Below, piece by piece: positions 1 to 7,716 of a stretch of 64,000 nt of DNA. The notes under the pieces were generated by a model. It ran no database searches, was not told where the DNA came from, and worked only from the letters and a program-made list of their open reading frames with translations. The stretch covers positions 1 through 64,000 of the forward strand of contig JAEWCL010000027.1 of assembly GCA_023390655.1 (NCBI GenBank), in the 5' to 3' direction. This stretch comes from Bacillota bacterium. GTDB taxonomy: Bacteria; Bacillota; Clostridia; Christensenellales; CAG-138. The position numbers and the translations under genes were made by a program. How positions within the stretch are numbered: position 1 is the stretch's first letter; each line of letters starts with the position of its first letter.

Positions 1-230
1 ATGAACGCACCAAGGGTGTATCAGTTGTCGTGCCAACGGCATAGCTGGGTAGCCAAGTGCGGAGCGGATAAACGCTGAAGGCATCTAAGCGTGAAGCCGA
101 CCTCAAGATAAGATCTCCCATCTGTAACAGGAGTAAGACCCCTGGAAGACTACCAGGTTGATAGGCCGGAGGTGGAAGTGTGGTAACACATGCAGCTGAC
201 CGGTACTAATAGGTCGAGGGCTTGATCAAT
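1..230 (+). rRNA. rrl: 23S ribosomal RNA, 3' end (partial)
   Basis: The segment matches the conserved 3' end of bacterial 23S rRNA: the stretch GGCATCTAAGCGTGAAGCC, the following CTCAAGATAAGATCTCCC, and the terminal CCGGTACTAATAGGTCGAGGGCTTGA. The 5' part lies outside the window. The 3' boundary near 230 is judged from homology and may be off by a few bases. A spacer of about 120 bases without tRNA separates it from the 5S gene. Confidence 0.95.
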
Positions 231-353
231 GTGATTTACGAATTCGGCGGAACCTAGTTCCGTTCCTTATGCGGTTTTCAAGGTACTCATGTACCAGAGA
301 GTGAAACTTACTTGGTTCTTGTTTCATTCCTTGACAACTGAATACCTCACCAT

Positions 354-470
354 TGCCGGTGGTTTGGCTAAGGGGTCCCACCTGTTCCCATGCCGAACAC
401 AGTAGTTAAGCCCTTATACGCCGAAAGTACTTGGTTGGAGACGACCCGGGAGGATAGGTAGCCGCCGGCT
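354..470 (+). rRNA. rrf: 5S ribosomal RNA
   Basis: About 117 bases in the usual position after 23S. The ends GCCGGTGG (from 355) and CCGCCGGC (to 469) pair to form helix I with one G-U. The internal CCCATGCCGAACACAGTAGTTAAG is the conserved 5S loop A/helix III region. Ends are set from the helix I pairing. Confidence 0.93.
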
Positions 471-484
471 CCCTTTATGCAGGA

Positions 485-520
485 CAGCTTGTTGCAATAG
501 ACGACAAGCTGTTTTGCGTT
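485..520 (+). terminator. Rho-independent terminator of the rRNA operon
   Basis: CAGCTTGT (485-492) pairs with ACAAGCTG (504-511) over an 11-base loop and is followed directly by a T-rich tract. Its place just after 5S rRNA fits the end of the rRNA operon. Confidence 0.85.
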
Positions 521-575
521 TTGGCGATTTTGGAGTTCAGATGGCATATCAACGGCTTCATTCTTATAAACAAAG

Positions 576-619
576 TTGACAGCGTTATGCTCAGGATGTA
601 TATTGAATGTACATTCAAT
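576..619 (+). promoter_or_regulatory. Promoter with overlapping 18-bp palindromic operator for the TetR operon
   Basis: A consensus -35 TTGACA (576-581) is followed after 17 bases by TATATT (599-604). A perfect 18-bp palindrome ATTGAATGTACATTCAAT (602-619) overlaps the -10 and start region. TetR-family proteins commonly bind such dyads and block their own promoter, so autorepression of the TetR gene that begins at 641 is the likely reading. Confidence 0.75.
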
Positions 620-640
620 CAATGGGGGCGAGTATGGCGG

Positions 641-1258
641 ATGGCAAGAAACCAGCAACAGAACGAGCAGGCGCGCGAGGCGCGCAAGGAGCAGATTCGC
701 ATCGAAGCGCTGCGGCAGTTTGCGGCAAAGGGGTTGGCCGCAACCCGTATCCAGGATATTGCGGAAAACGTAGGGATGGCCCAGGGACTCTTGTATCATT
801 ACTATCCTTCCAAGGAAGCCATCTATATCGACCTTGTCCGGGATGCGATGGATAAGATGATCGAGGCGAGCGGAGGACTCAGGGCTATGGATATACCCGC
901 CCGGGAGAAAATCGGCATTGCGGTCAAGGCGCTGCTTCACACCATTGAACAGAGCGAGGGCTTTGCACAGACTTGCTGCCTGATCGCGCAGATGGCGGAC
1001 ATCATTCCTCCCGGAGAGGAAAAGGATTTGATTGAAGAGAAGAGGAATGCGCCCTACCGAATTGTTGCGGATATCATGCGGCAGGGGCAGCGTGAGGGCA
1101 GCGTGGTGGAAGGGGACCCGGACGCGCTTGCGCTGCTGCTCTGGTCCAGCATCAACGGCCTTGCAATCTACAGGATCGCGCACGCCTACACGGGACCTAT
1201 GCCGGATTACCGGCTGCTTGCGGCGATGTTTCTTAAACCAGATGCAACTGAAGAATGA
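641..1258 (+). CDS. TetR/AcrR family transcriptional regulator
   Basis: A 205-residue repressor with an N-terminal TetR helix-turn-helix: ALRQFAAKGLAATRIQDIAENVGMAQG leads into the recognition-helix end LLYHYYPSKEAIY at roughly residues 20-65. The remainder is a variable ligand-binding and dimer domain. ATG at 641 was chosen because the longer upstream frame runs through the promoter and palindrome and reads as nonsense; GGGGGCG lies 12 bases upstream, so the RBS is only fair. It is the first gene of an operon with a DUF2087 protein and an esterase, which suggests that it senses a hydrophobic or ester compound handled by the esterase. The ligand is unknown. Confidence 0.88.
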   Translation: MARNQQQNEQAREARKEQIRIEALRQFAAKGLAATRIQDIAENVGMAQGLLYHYYPSKEAIYIDLVRDAMDKMIEASGGLRAMDIPAREKIGIAVKALLHTIEQSEGFAQTCCLIAQMADIIPPGEEKDLIEEKRNAPYRIVADIMRQGQREGSVVEGDPDALALLLWSSINGLAIYRIAHAYTGPMPDYRLLAAMFLKPDATEE

Positions 1259-1276
1259 AAGAAAAAAGGAAACGAT

Positions 1277-1558
1277 ATGTCACAGATAATACAACGGTTT
1301 TTGGATGAGGACGGGAGGCTCAAGCAGTGGCCCTCCAAGCAGGCGATGAAAGAGGAAGCCTGTGTGTATCTAGCTAAGAAGTTTGAGTTTGACAAGGACT
1401 ATACGGAGCAGGAAATTAACGCCATTGTTGCTTCCTGGCACACATTTGGGGACTATTTTCTGCTTCGGCGCGCGTTGGTGGAAGGCGGCTATTTATGCCG
1501 TAAGCCGGATGGCAGCCGCTATTGGAAGAACAAAGAAAAACAGAGGGAGTCTACATGA
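1277..1558 (+). CDS. DUF2087 domain protein
   Basis: A 93-residue protein that is essentially one DUF2087 domain: FLDEDGRLKQWPSKQAMK at the N-terminus, then EFDKDYTEQEINAIVASWHTFGDYFLLRRALVEGGYLCRKPDGSRYW. The family often occurs fused or adjacent to helix-turn-helix regulators and looks like a small winged-helix-type module, but its function is not established. AAAGGA precedes the ATG. It starts 18 bases after the TetR gene and overlaps the esterase gene by four bases (ATGA), so the three are co-translated. Confidence 0.85.
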   Translation: MSQIIQRFLDEDGRLKQWPSKQAMKEEACVYLAKKFEFDKDYTEQEINAIVASWHTFGDYFLLRRALVEGGYLCRKPDGSRYWKNKEKQREST

Positions 1559-2484
1559 TTAGCTGTAAGGGCCGACTGATGCGCGCATTTATGCGCAACC
1601 GGCATTTGTTAAAAGGAAGGCTCACGCCGGAGACGGTGGACCAAAGCACGTCCGTTGAAGCGCTTCGGAGAGAGACGGAGGAATCGGCAAAGCGTCTGGT
1701 CAAACTGATGGAGGGCGTTTCGTTTCAACCGGCGGAAGATGCGCCCGTCTATGCAGAATGGGTGGAACCACAGGGATGCGATGCAGAAGCTATCGTGCTC
1801 TATTTTCATGGCGGCGGATTTGTGATGGGCAGTGCGCGTTCCCATCGCGGCATTGTCAGTAATTTCGTCAAGCGGCTGGGCATAAAGGCTCTGGTATTTG
1901 ATTACCGCCTTGCTCCCGAATATCCCGCGCCTGCAGCAGCGGATGATGGGGCGGCGATGTACAATTATATGTTATCGCTGGGTTATCAGCCGGAACATAT
2001 CGTATTTGCCGGTGATTCGGCTGGCGGCGGCGTGGAGCTTTCCACCCTGCTCAAACTCAAGGATGAAGCAACGCCCTTGCCTGCTGCCTGCGTCGCGTTC
2101 TCCCCCTGCACGGATGCGACGCTTTCAGGAGACTCCCATAAAACCCGCCTGAAAGAGGACCCATGTACGCCAAAGGGCTCTTCAGAGACCTACCTTGGCT
2201 ATTATGTGGGCAATGGGGATGCGCGGCACCCCTATGCTTCGCCGCTATTCGGGGAGCTGGGCGGTTTGCCACCGCTGATGATCCAAGTAGGCGATTATGA
2301 AACGTTACTGGACGATTCCACGCGGTTTGCGAAAAGGGCGGAGGAGGCGGGCGTAGAAGTACATCTGCACGTATGGGGGGGCTTGTTCCATTGCTTCCCG
2401 CTGTTGGCGCCCATGTTCCCTGAGGCGACACAGGCGATGGATGAGGTTACGGCATTTATCCGCCAGAAGCTAGGCATATCCTGA
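1555..2484 (+). CDS. Alpha/beta hydrolase, hormone-sensitive-lipase-type esterase
   Basis: A 309-residue cytosolic esterase of the HSL family (abhydrolase_3). The oxyanion-hole motif HGGGF starts at His85, the nucleophile elbow GDSAGG places Ser155 as nucleophile, His279 lies in LFHCF, and the acidic partner is Asp247 or Glu249 in GDYETLL. The family hydrolyses short-chain acyl esters; the natural substrate is unknown. The start is the ATG in ATGA overlapping the DUF2087 stop, with GAGGGAG upstream. The two genes before it and the palindrome at 602 imply repression by the TetR protein until inducer appears. Confidence 0.9.
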   Translation: MISCKGRLMRAFMRNRHLLKGRLTPETVDQSTSVEALRRETEESAKRLVKLMEGVSFQPAEDAPVYAEWVEPQGCDAEAIVLYFHGGGFVMGSARSHRGIVSNFVKRLGIKALVFDYRLAPEYPAPAAADDGAAMYNYMLSLGYQPEHIVFAGDSAGGGVELSTLLKLKDEATPLPAACVAFSPCTDATLSGDSHKTRLKEDPCTPKGSSETYLGYYVGNGDARHPYASPLFGELGGLPPLMIQVGDYETLLDDSTRFAKRAEEAGVEVHLHVWGGLFHCFPLLAPMFPEATQAMDEVTAFIRQKLGIS

Positions 2485-2506
2485 ACTGGCGCGGATGGAT
2501 TAGAGC

Positions 2507-2541
2507 AGCCTGTTGCAAGTTAAGCGATAGGCTTTTTATTT
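2507..2541 (+). terminator. Terminator after the esterase gene
   Basis: AGCCTGTTGC (2507-2516) pairs with GCGATAGGCT (2524-2533), allowing two G-U pairs, over a 7-base loop and runs into TTTTATTT. It separates the TetR operon from the HD-domain gene. Confidence 0.75.
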
Positions 2542-2629
2542 GCGGAATTGTAGATTTCGTGTTCACTGTGCGCGCTTGGACAAAACGTGCTATCATAAAA
2601 ACAATACGTACGTGCAAGGAGCTGCGTTC

Positions 2630-3322
2630 ATGACCATACAGGAATTTCAAAACATAGAGGCGCACATGCTCTATATGATGAAGGACAGTGCCCATGACCG
2701 GCATCATATTGACCGCGTGCTGCATTTTGCCCTGGAGATTGCCGCAACAGAAGCGGGTGTCGATCTGGATGTGCTTGTGGCAGCCTGCCTGCTGCATGAC
2801 ATCGGGCGGGAGCAGCAGGCAAAAGATCCAACGCGCTGCCATGCCCAAATCGGAGGTGAAATGGCGTATAAGTACCTTGTGCAGGCAGGTTGGAGTGAGG
2901 AAAAGGCCGGGCATGTTAAAGCGTGCGTCGCTTCCCACCGCTACCGCAGGGACAGCACGCAGGAAAGCCTGGAAGCGAAAATTCTCTTTGATGCGGATAA
3001 GCTGGATGTGACCGGCGCCACCGGCGTTGCCCGCACGCTGATTTATGGCGGCCAAATCAGCGAACCGCTGTATCTGATGGATCAAGACGGCGAAATTGTT
3101 GTGGCGGGGACAGATGCGGAAAAGAGCTCGTTCGTTCAGGAATACCATTACAAACTGAAAAGGCTCTATGCGGCGTTTCATACCGAAAGGGCGCGGCAGC
3201 TCGCCGAGGAACGCAGGGAACATGCCGAAGCGTTTTACCACGCGCTGCATTCAGAGATTGCCAGCAATCAAGCAATGGGGACACAGCGGTTAAAAGCGCT
3301 CCTGACAGAGCGGGAGTCTTAG
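2630..3322 (+). CDS. HD domain-containing phosphohydrolase
   Basis: A 230-residue soluble protein of the YedJ-like HD superfamily. Metal-binding residues are visible as HDRHHIDRV near residue 23, HDIGRE near residue 60, the HRYRRD segment, and DADKLD near residue 125. Such enzymes cleave phosphate esters, often of nucleotides; the substrate here cannot be told. ATG 2630 was chosen because AAGGAG sits 7 bases upstream; the upstream frame has no conserved residues. It stands alone between two terminators, with thyA about 210 bases downstream. Confidence 0.85.
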   Translation: MTIQEFQNIEAHMLYMMKDSAHDRHHIDRVLHFALEIAATEAGVDLDVLVAACLLHDIGREQQAKDPTRCHAQIGGEMAYKYLVQAGWSEEKAGHVKACVASHRYRRDSTQESLEAKILFDADKLDVTGATGVARTLIYGGQISEPLYLMDQDGEIVVAGTDAEKSSFVQEYHYKLKRLYAAFHTERARQLAEERREHAEAFYHALHSEIASNQAMGTQRLKALLTERES

Positions 3323-3330
3323 ACGAAACA

Positions 3331-3369
3331 ACGCAGCGGGCGCAAAAAGCACGGCTGCGTTTTGTTTTT
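3331..3369 (+). terminator. Terminator after the HD-domain gene
   Basis: ACGCAGC (3331-3337) pairs with GCTGCGT (3354-3360) and is followed by TTTGTTTTT. Confidence 0.8.
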
Positions 3370-3421
3370 ATGCGGCAGGTTACGGCAATCGTTGCTTGCG
3401 GTTATGATACAATTCCTTATA

Positions 3422-3499
3422 TGTATGTGCGATTTTCGTCCTTGAACGAACGCACATGCGCGGATGATGCCATATCCGCGATGCTTCTATGGTATAATA
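3422..3499 (-). repeat. Interspersed repeat, copy 3 (78 bp, inverted relative to the 53.3 kb copies)
   Basis: The reverse complement of this segment aligns along its length with the repeats at 53300 and 53413. It shares the 16-base end ATTATACCATAGAAGC, the central CGCGCATGTGCGTTCG and the closing GAAAATCGCAC, with substitutions and one gap between them. On the plus strand the end of the element reads TGGTATAAT, an extended -10 motif (TATAAT 3493-3498), 36 bases before the thyA start, so the repeat may supply the thyA promoter. Confidence 0.7.
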
Positions 3500-3534
3500 G
3501 GAAGCGTGTTATATGATACATGGGAGGGCCTTAT

Positions 3535-4362
3535 ATGAGTCATGCGGACAAGCTGTTTCTACAAAACTGCCGTGATATTTTAGAAAATGGGGTTTGGGAT
3601 ACGACGCTTGATGTACGCCCCAGGTGGGAGGACGGTGCGCCTGCGCATACCGTCAAGCGCTTTGGCATCGTCAACCGATATGATCTGAAGCAGGAATTTC
3701 CCATCCTCACCGTGCGCCGTACCTATTTCAAGAGCGCCGTGGATGAGCTGTTATGGATTTGGCAGAAGAAGTCCAACAATGTCCATGATCTCAACAGCCG
3801 CATTTGGGACAACTGGGCGGATACAGACGGCAGCATCGGCAAGGCCTACGGCTATCAGCTTGGCGTAAAGCACCAGTACAAAGAGGGCCTGTTCGATCAG
3901 GTGGACCGCGTGCTTTATGATTTAAATCATACCCCGCAGAGCCGCAGGATCATGACGAACCTGTATGTGCATGAAGACCTCCATGAAATGAACCTGTATC
4001 CCTGCGCCTACAGCATGACATTCAACGTGACGGGCAATACATTAAACGCCATACTTAACCAGCGCTCGCAGGATATGCTCACAGCAAACAACTGGAACGT
4101 CTGCCAGTACGCTGTGCTGGTGCATATGTTTGCTGCGGCTTCCGGCCTGGAGGCTGGGGAGCTTGTGCATGTCATTGCCGATGCACACATCTATGATCGC
4201 CACGTGCCGGTTGTGGAGGAATTGCTAACGCGCGAGCCGTTGCCTGCGCCAAAGCTTGTTTGGGACGGCACGAAGGATTTTTATGCCTTTAGCGTCGATA
4301 GCTTCCGACTGGAAGGGTATCAATTCCATCCGCTTACCGCAAGCATCCCGGTTGCGATATAG
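3535..4362 (+). CDS. thyA: Thymidylate synthase (ThyA)
   Basis: A 275-residue enzyme of the folate-dependent ThyA family that methylates dUMP to dTMP using methylenetetrahydrofolate. The catalytic Cys157 lies in LYPCAYS, followed by the phosphate and dUMP-binding block LNQRSQDMLTANNWNVCQY and the C-terminal HIYDRHVPVVEELL. LLWIWQKKSN is the characteristic dimer helix. Length and the insertion pattern resemble the Bacillus subtilis ThyA type. ATG 3535 is preceded by GGGAGGG; the upstream in-frame ATG at 3520 lacks an RBS. The folA gene follows 9 bases later, the usual pairing because the reaction oxidises the cofactor to dihydrofolate. Confidence 0.96.
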   Translation: MSHADKLFLQNCRDILENGVWDTTLDVRPRWEDGAPAHTVKRFGIVNRYDLKQEFPILTVRRTYFKSAVDELLWIWQKKSNNVHDLNSRIWDNWADTDGSIGKAYGYQLGVKHQYKEGLFDQVDRVLYDLNHTPQSRRIMTNLYVHEDLHEMNLYPCAYSMTFNVTGNTLNAILNQRSQDMLTANNWNVCQYAVLVHMFAAASGLEAGELVHVIADAHIYDRHVPVVEELLTREPLPAPKLVWDGTKDFYAFSVDSFRLEGYQFHPLTASIPVAI

Positions 4363-4371
4363 GAGGATAAT

Positions 4372-4881
4372 ATGAAGCTGATTGCCGCAGTCGATAAGAA
4401 CTGGAACCTTGGGAATGAGGGGAAATTGCTTTTTCGTATCTCCGCCGATTTGAAGCGCTTTCAATCGCTCACGACCGGCAATGTGGTCGTGATGGGCAGA
4501 AAGACGCTAGTTACATTGCCCGGCGGGAAACCGCTTGCAAACCGGGAAAATATTGTGCTTACGCGCGATGCGGGGCTGTGCGTGCCCGGCGCTGTCGTGG
4601 TAAACGATATTGCGTCACTTTCTACGGCATTGTGGGACCCGCGTTTTCTTGGAAAGGAAGCGTATCTCATCGGCGGCGCACAGGTGTATGCGCAGCTGCT
4701 GCCATACTGTAAAGAAGCGCTCATTACCCATATCGATGCCGTGAAAGCGGCAGATTGCGCGCTTATGAACCTTGCCGCACACGCAGGCTGGGAATTGGCG
4801 GAACAGTCGGAGCCGCAGCGGCATGAAGACCTGGTATTCCGTTACGCAACCTACCGCAACCTCTATCCAAAAGCGCTTTGA
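4372..4881 (+). CDS. folA: Dihydrofolate reductase
   Basis: A 169-residue DHFR, which reduces dihydrofolate to tetrahydrofolate with NADPH. Recognisable blocks: IAAVDKNWNLGNEGKLLFRISADLKRF at the N-terminus (the usual active-site acid Asp/Glu sits in the ISADLKRF helix), GNVVVMGRKT for NADPH binding, and LIGGAQVYAQLL near residue 103. AGGAGGATA lies just before the ATG and overlaps the thyA stop region, so it is coupled to thyA. No strong terminator follows; a small inverted repeat at 4945-4964 is the only candidate. Confidence 0.95.
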   Translation: MKLIAAVDKNWNLGNEGKLLFRISADLKRFQSLTTGNVVVMGRKTLVTLPGGKPLANRENIVLTRDAGLCVPGAVVVNDIASLSTALWDPRFLGKEAYLIGGAQVYAQLLPYCKEALITHIDAVKAADCALMNLAAHAGWELAEQSEPQRHEDLVFRYATYRNLYPKAL

Positions 4882-4944
4882 TAGCAATGATAAATTGGTA
4901 GAAAGCATATCTTTCATTGCCTGTACATATTGTAAAAGTGACAG

Positions 4945-5016
4945 ATACACCCTTGCGGGTGTATTGACATTTGCGTACGCTTTGGTACAATGCCTATGGA
5001 GTTAGCAATAGCTAAC
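4945..5016 (+). promoter_or_regulatory. feo promoter with inverted repeat operator (DtxR/MntR-like)
   Basis: -35 TTGACA (4964-4969) and -10 TACAAT (4986-4991) are 16 bases apart. Just downstream, covering the expected start of transcription, is GTTAGCAATAGCTAAC (5001-5016), a 6-bp-arm inverted repeat. The TTAGC/GCTAA half-sites resemble DtxR/IdeR/MntR-type operators, fitting iron repression of the iron transporter that follows; this assignment is inference. A second inverted repeat, ATACACCC-TTGC-GGGTGTAT (4945-4964), abuts the -35. Confidence 0.6.
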
Positions 5017-5033
5017 GGAAATGGGGTCTATAC

Positions 5034-7616
5034 ATGGTAAAGAGGTTGGGGGAACTGCTGCCGGGAGAATCCGGCGTTGTCAGCGCAGTGGGCGTTGCGG
5101 ATGTGCGCATCCGGCGGCGTTTGGTGGATATGGGCATTACGCCGCTGACAACGGTTTATGTGCGCAAGCTTGCGCCGCTGGGCGACCCCATTGAAGTACA
5201 TCTGCGCGGCTATGATCTGTCGCTGCGGCGGGAAGACGCCATGGAAATCACGCTTCTTGCACCGGAAGAAGAGGCGGCGGCGTTTGCACAGGCAGAGGAG
5301 GAGGAGCGCCTCAGAAAGCAGCATGCGGAACGCCTGCTGACCGGGCACCGGCAAACGAGCGACCGGCCTGCCCATGAGCGCGCCATGCGGCTCACGGAAT
5401 GGGTGGTGAGCACGCAGCAGGAGGATAATAAAAGGCCGGCGGCGCCGTGCGGAGATTGCCCGGAACACAATAAGCGCAAAGCCAGTACAAAGCCGTTCCG
5501 GCCGGACAAGCGCTTAACAGGGAACAAAGCGCCTTGTGTTGCGCCGCAAGAGGAGCACGAGCAGGTAAAGCTCGCCCTTGTGGGAAACCCCAACAGCGGC
5601 AAGACGACGCTTTTCAACGCCATGACCGGCGCGCGTGAATATGTGGGCAACTGGCCGGGCGTCACGGTGGAAAAGAAGGAGGGCCGCCTGCGTGCCCACG
5701 GGCATGAAATGCTGCTGGTGGACTTGCCGGGCATCTACTCGCTTTCTCCCTATTCCATGGAGGAAGTGATTGCGCGCAATTATATCATTCAGGAAAAGCC
5801 GGACGCCATTATCAATATTGTGGACGCCACCAATCTGGAGCGCAATCTTTATCTGAGCATACAGCTCATAGAGCTGGAGCGTCCGATGATTCTTGCACTC
5901 AATATGATGGACGAGGTCGAAAAGAGCGGGGACCGCATCGATGTCAAGCGGCTCTCGCTGGAGCTGGGAATCCCAGTTGTACCCATCAGCGCCCGTACGG
6001 GCGAAGGCGTAGAGGAACTGCTGCGGCAGTGTGAGCTATTGGTGGATGTGGTGCATGCACAGGTGCATTGCCGCAATGTGATTGAGCCGGACGACGTATA
6101 CGACGACTCTACGCATGCCGCACATCACCGGATCGGCGAAATCATCGGCGGGCAGGCGGAAAAAGCGGGCCTTCCGGCGCACTGGGCGCAGACGAAACTG
6201 CTGGAGCGGGATACGCTGGTACTTGAGCAGCTCGCATTATCGGGTGCGCAGCAAAAAGAAATTGAAGCGGTGCTGTCGGCATATGCGGGGAAGGACCCGC
6301 GGTTTGACAGCGGCATACGCGTGGCGGAAAGCCGGTACCGGTTCATTTCCCGGGCAATTTCGGCAGCGCTTACAAAAAAGCGCAAGGCGGGAGAAAAGAG
6401 CCTGTCCGACCGCATCGATGCGGTGCTCACCAACAAATATCTGGCGCTGCCGATCTTCCTGCTGCTGATGCTGCTGATTTTCCTGCTGACGTTTGGAAGC
6501 GTGGGCGCCTGGCTCTCCGATCAGGTGGAAACGATGATCGGCGGGGTGATTGCGCCCAATCTCAGGGGCTGGCTGGAGGCTTTAGGCACCTCCGGATGGC
6601 TCGTCAGCCTTATCTGCGATGGAGTGATTGCGGGAGTAGGCGGCGTGTTGACCTTTTTGCCGCAGATCGCAATGCTGTTTTTGTGCCTCTCTATTTTGGA
6701 GGACAGCGGGTATCTCTCCCGTACGGCATTCATTATGGACCGGCCTTTGCGGCGCATCGGCCTTTCAGGGAAATCCTTTATCCCTATGCTGATGGGGTTT
6801 GGATGCACCGTGCCTGCCGCCATGAGCGCGCGCACGATGGAAAATGAAAAGGACCGGCGTATGACCCTGTTCCTGCTGCCGTTTATGAGTTGCTCAGCAA
6901 AACTGCCGGTTTACGGGCTGGTTGCAGGCGCGTTTTTTGGCCGCACAAGCGGATTGATTGTATTTGCGCTCTACGCAATCGGCCTGCTCTTTGGCGTGCT
7001 GACGGGGTTCCTTTTTAAAAACACGCTGTTTCGGGGTGTGGATGCGCCTTTTGTTATGGAACTGCCGCCGTACCGTAGGCCGCAGCTCAAGAATACGCTG
7101 CAGCACGTGGGCGAGCGCGTGGAGCATTTCCTGGAAAAAGCGGGCACCATCATCCTGCTGATGAGCATTGTGCTCTGGGTGCTGCAGACGTTTGATTTCC
7201 GTTTTACCATGGTGGAACATGCGGAGAACAGTATCCTTGGCATGTTGGGCGGCTGGATTGCGCCCGCATTTAAACCGATGGGCTTTGGGACTTGGGAGGC
7301 TGCGGTTTCGCTTTTGACCGGGTTTGTGGCAAAGGAGGCGGTGGTAGCGTCGCTGAGCCTCTTTTACGGGTTCTCCGCGGGCGCTGCGGGTGGTGCTGTG
7401 CGCGAGGCGCTTTCAGGCACCTTCACGCCGCTTTCCGCATTCAGCTTTCTGGTGTTCGTGCTGTTGTACGTGCCATGTATGGCTGCTGTAGCGACCATGC
7501 GCAAGGAACTCAACAGCGGCAAATGGACGGCGCTCATGGTGGCATACCAGATTGTCATCGCGTATATCGTGTCGATGCTTGTTTACCAGGCGGGCATGCT
7601 TTTGGGGTTGCAGTAA
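5034..7616 (+). CDS. feoB: Fused FeoA-FeoB ferrous iron transporter
   Basis: An 860-residue protein joining two normally separate proteins. Residues 1-76 form a FeoA-type SH3-like domain (LGELLPGESGVVSAV, RRRLVDMGITPLTTVYV). Residues 77-178 are a charged linker containing CGDC. From residue 179 comes the FeoB GTPase: G1 GNPNSGKT at 184-191, the GVTVEKKEG G2 region, G3 DLPG, and NMMD as G4. The C-terminal half is the membrane permease with two Gate/NFeoB-type repeats (SCSAKLPVYGLVAG and FVAKEAVVASL). It imports Fe2+ across the cytoplasmic membrane. The fusion fixes FeoA to FeoB in a 1:1 ratio. No separate feoA or feoC is present nearby. Confidence 0.95.
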   Translation: MVKRLGELLPGESGVVSAVGVADVRIRRRLVDMGITPLTTVYVRKLAPLGDPIEVHLRGYDLSLRREDAMEITLLAPEEEAAAFAQAEEEERLRKQHAERLLTGHRQTSDRPAHERAMRLTEWVVSTQQEDNKRPAAPCGDCPEHNKRKASTKPFRPDKRLTGNKAPCVAPQEEHEQVKLALVGNPNSGKTTLFNAMTGAREYVGNWPGVTVEKKEGRLRAHGHEMLLVDLPGIYSLSPYSMEEVIARNYIIQEKPDAIINIVDATNLERNLYLSIQLIELERPMILALNMMDEVEKSGDRIDVKRLSLELGIPVVPISARTGEGVEELLRQCELLVDVVHAQVHCRNVIEPDDVYDDSTHAAHHRIGEIIGGQAEKAGLPAHWAQTKLLERDTLVLEQLALSGAQQKEIEAVLSAYAGKDPRFDSGIRVAESRYRFISRAISAALTKKRKAGEKSLSDRIDAVLTNKYLALPIFLLLMLLIFLLTFGSVGAWLSDQVETMIGGVIAPNLRGWLEALGTSGWLVSLICDGVIAGVGGVLTFLPQIAMLFLCLSILEDSGYLSRTAFIMDRPLRRIGLSGKSFIPMLMGFGCTVPAAMSARTMENEKDRRMTLFLLPFMSCSAKLPVYGLVAGAFFGRTSGLIVFALYAIGLLFGVLTGFLFKNTLFRGVDAPFVMELPPYRRPQLKNTLQHVGERVEHFLEKAGTIILLMSIVLWVLQTFDFRFTMVEHAENSILGMLGGWIAPAFKPMGFGTWEAAVSLLTGFVAKEAVVASLSLFYGFSAGAAGGAVREALSGTFTPLSAFSFLVFVLLYVPCMAAVATMRKELNSGKWTALMVAYQIVIAYIVSMLVYQAGMLLGLQ

Positions 7617-7716
7617 GTGCTTGGGGCGCGATGTTACCCGAAGGCCATCCGTTGCCCAGAGGCCGGATTTATAGTAAGATGAAAACAATGCTGAATTTGG
7701 CTTGCTGGTGCTTTAG

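Noticed and set aside
230..354. tRNA gene in the 23S-5S spacer
   Set aside because: No cloverleaf arms or TTCGA-type loop could be found in the spacer.
368..1183. A 271-codon minus-strand frame over 5S rRNA and the TetR gene
   Set aside because: It crosses an rRNA gene and a clear TetR coding region and has no recognisable domain.
7617..7716. Cyclic-di-GMP riboswitch before the diguanylate cyclase gene
   Set aside because: The 100-base spacer has a GGCC-rich patch but lacks the GEMM tetraloop and receptor motifs.
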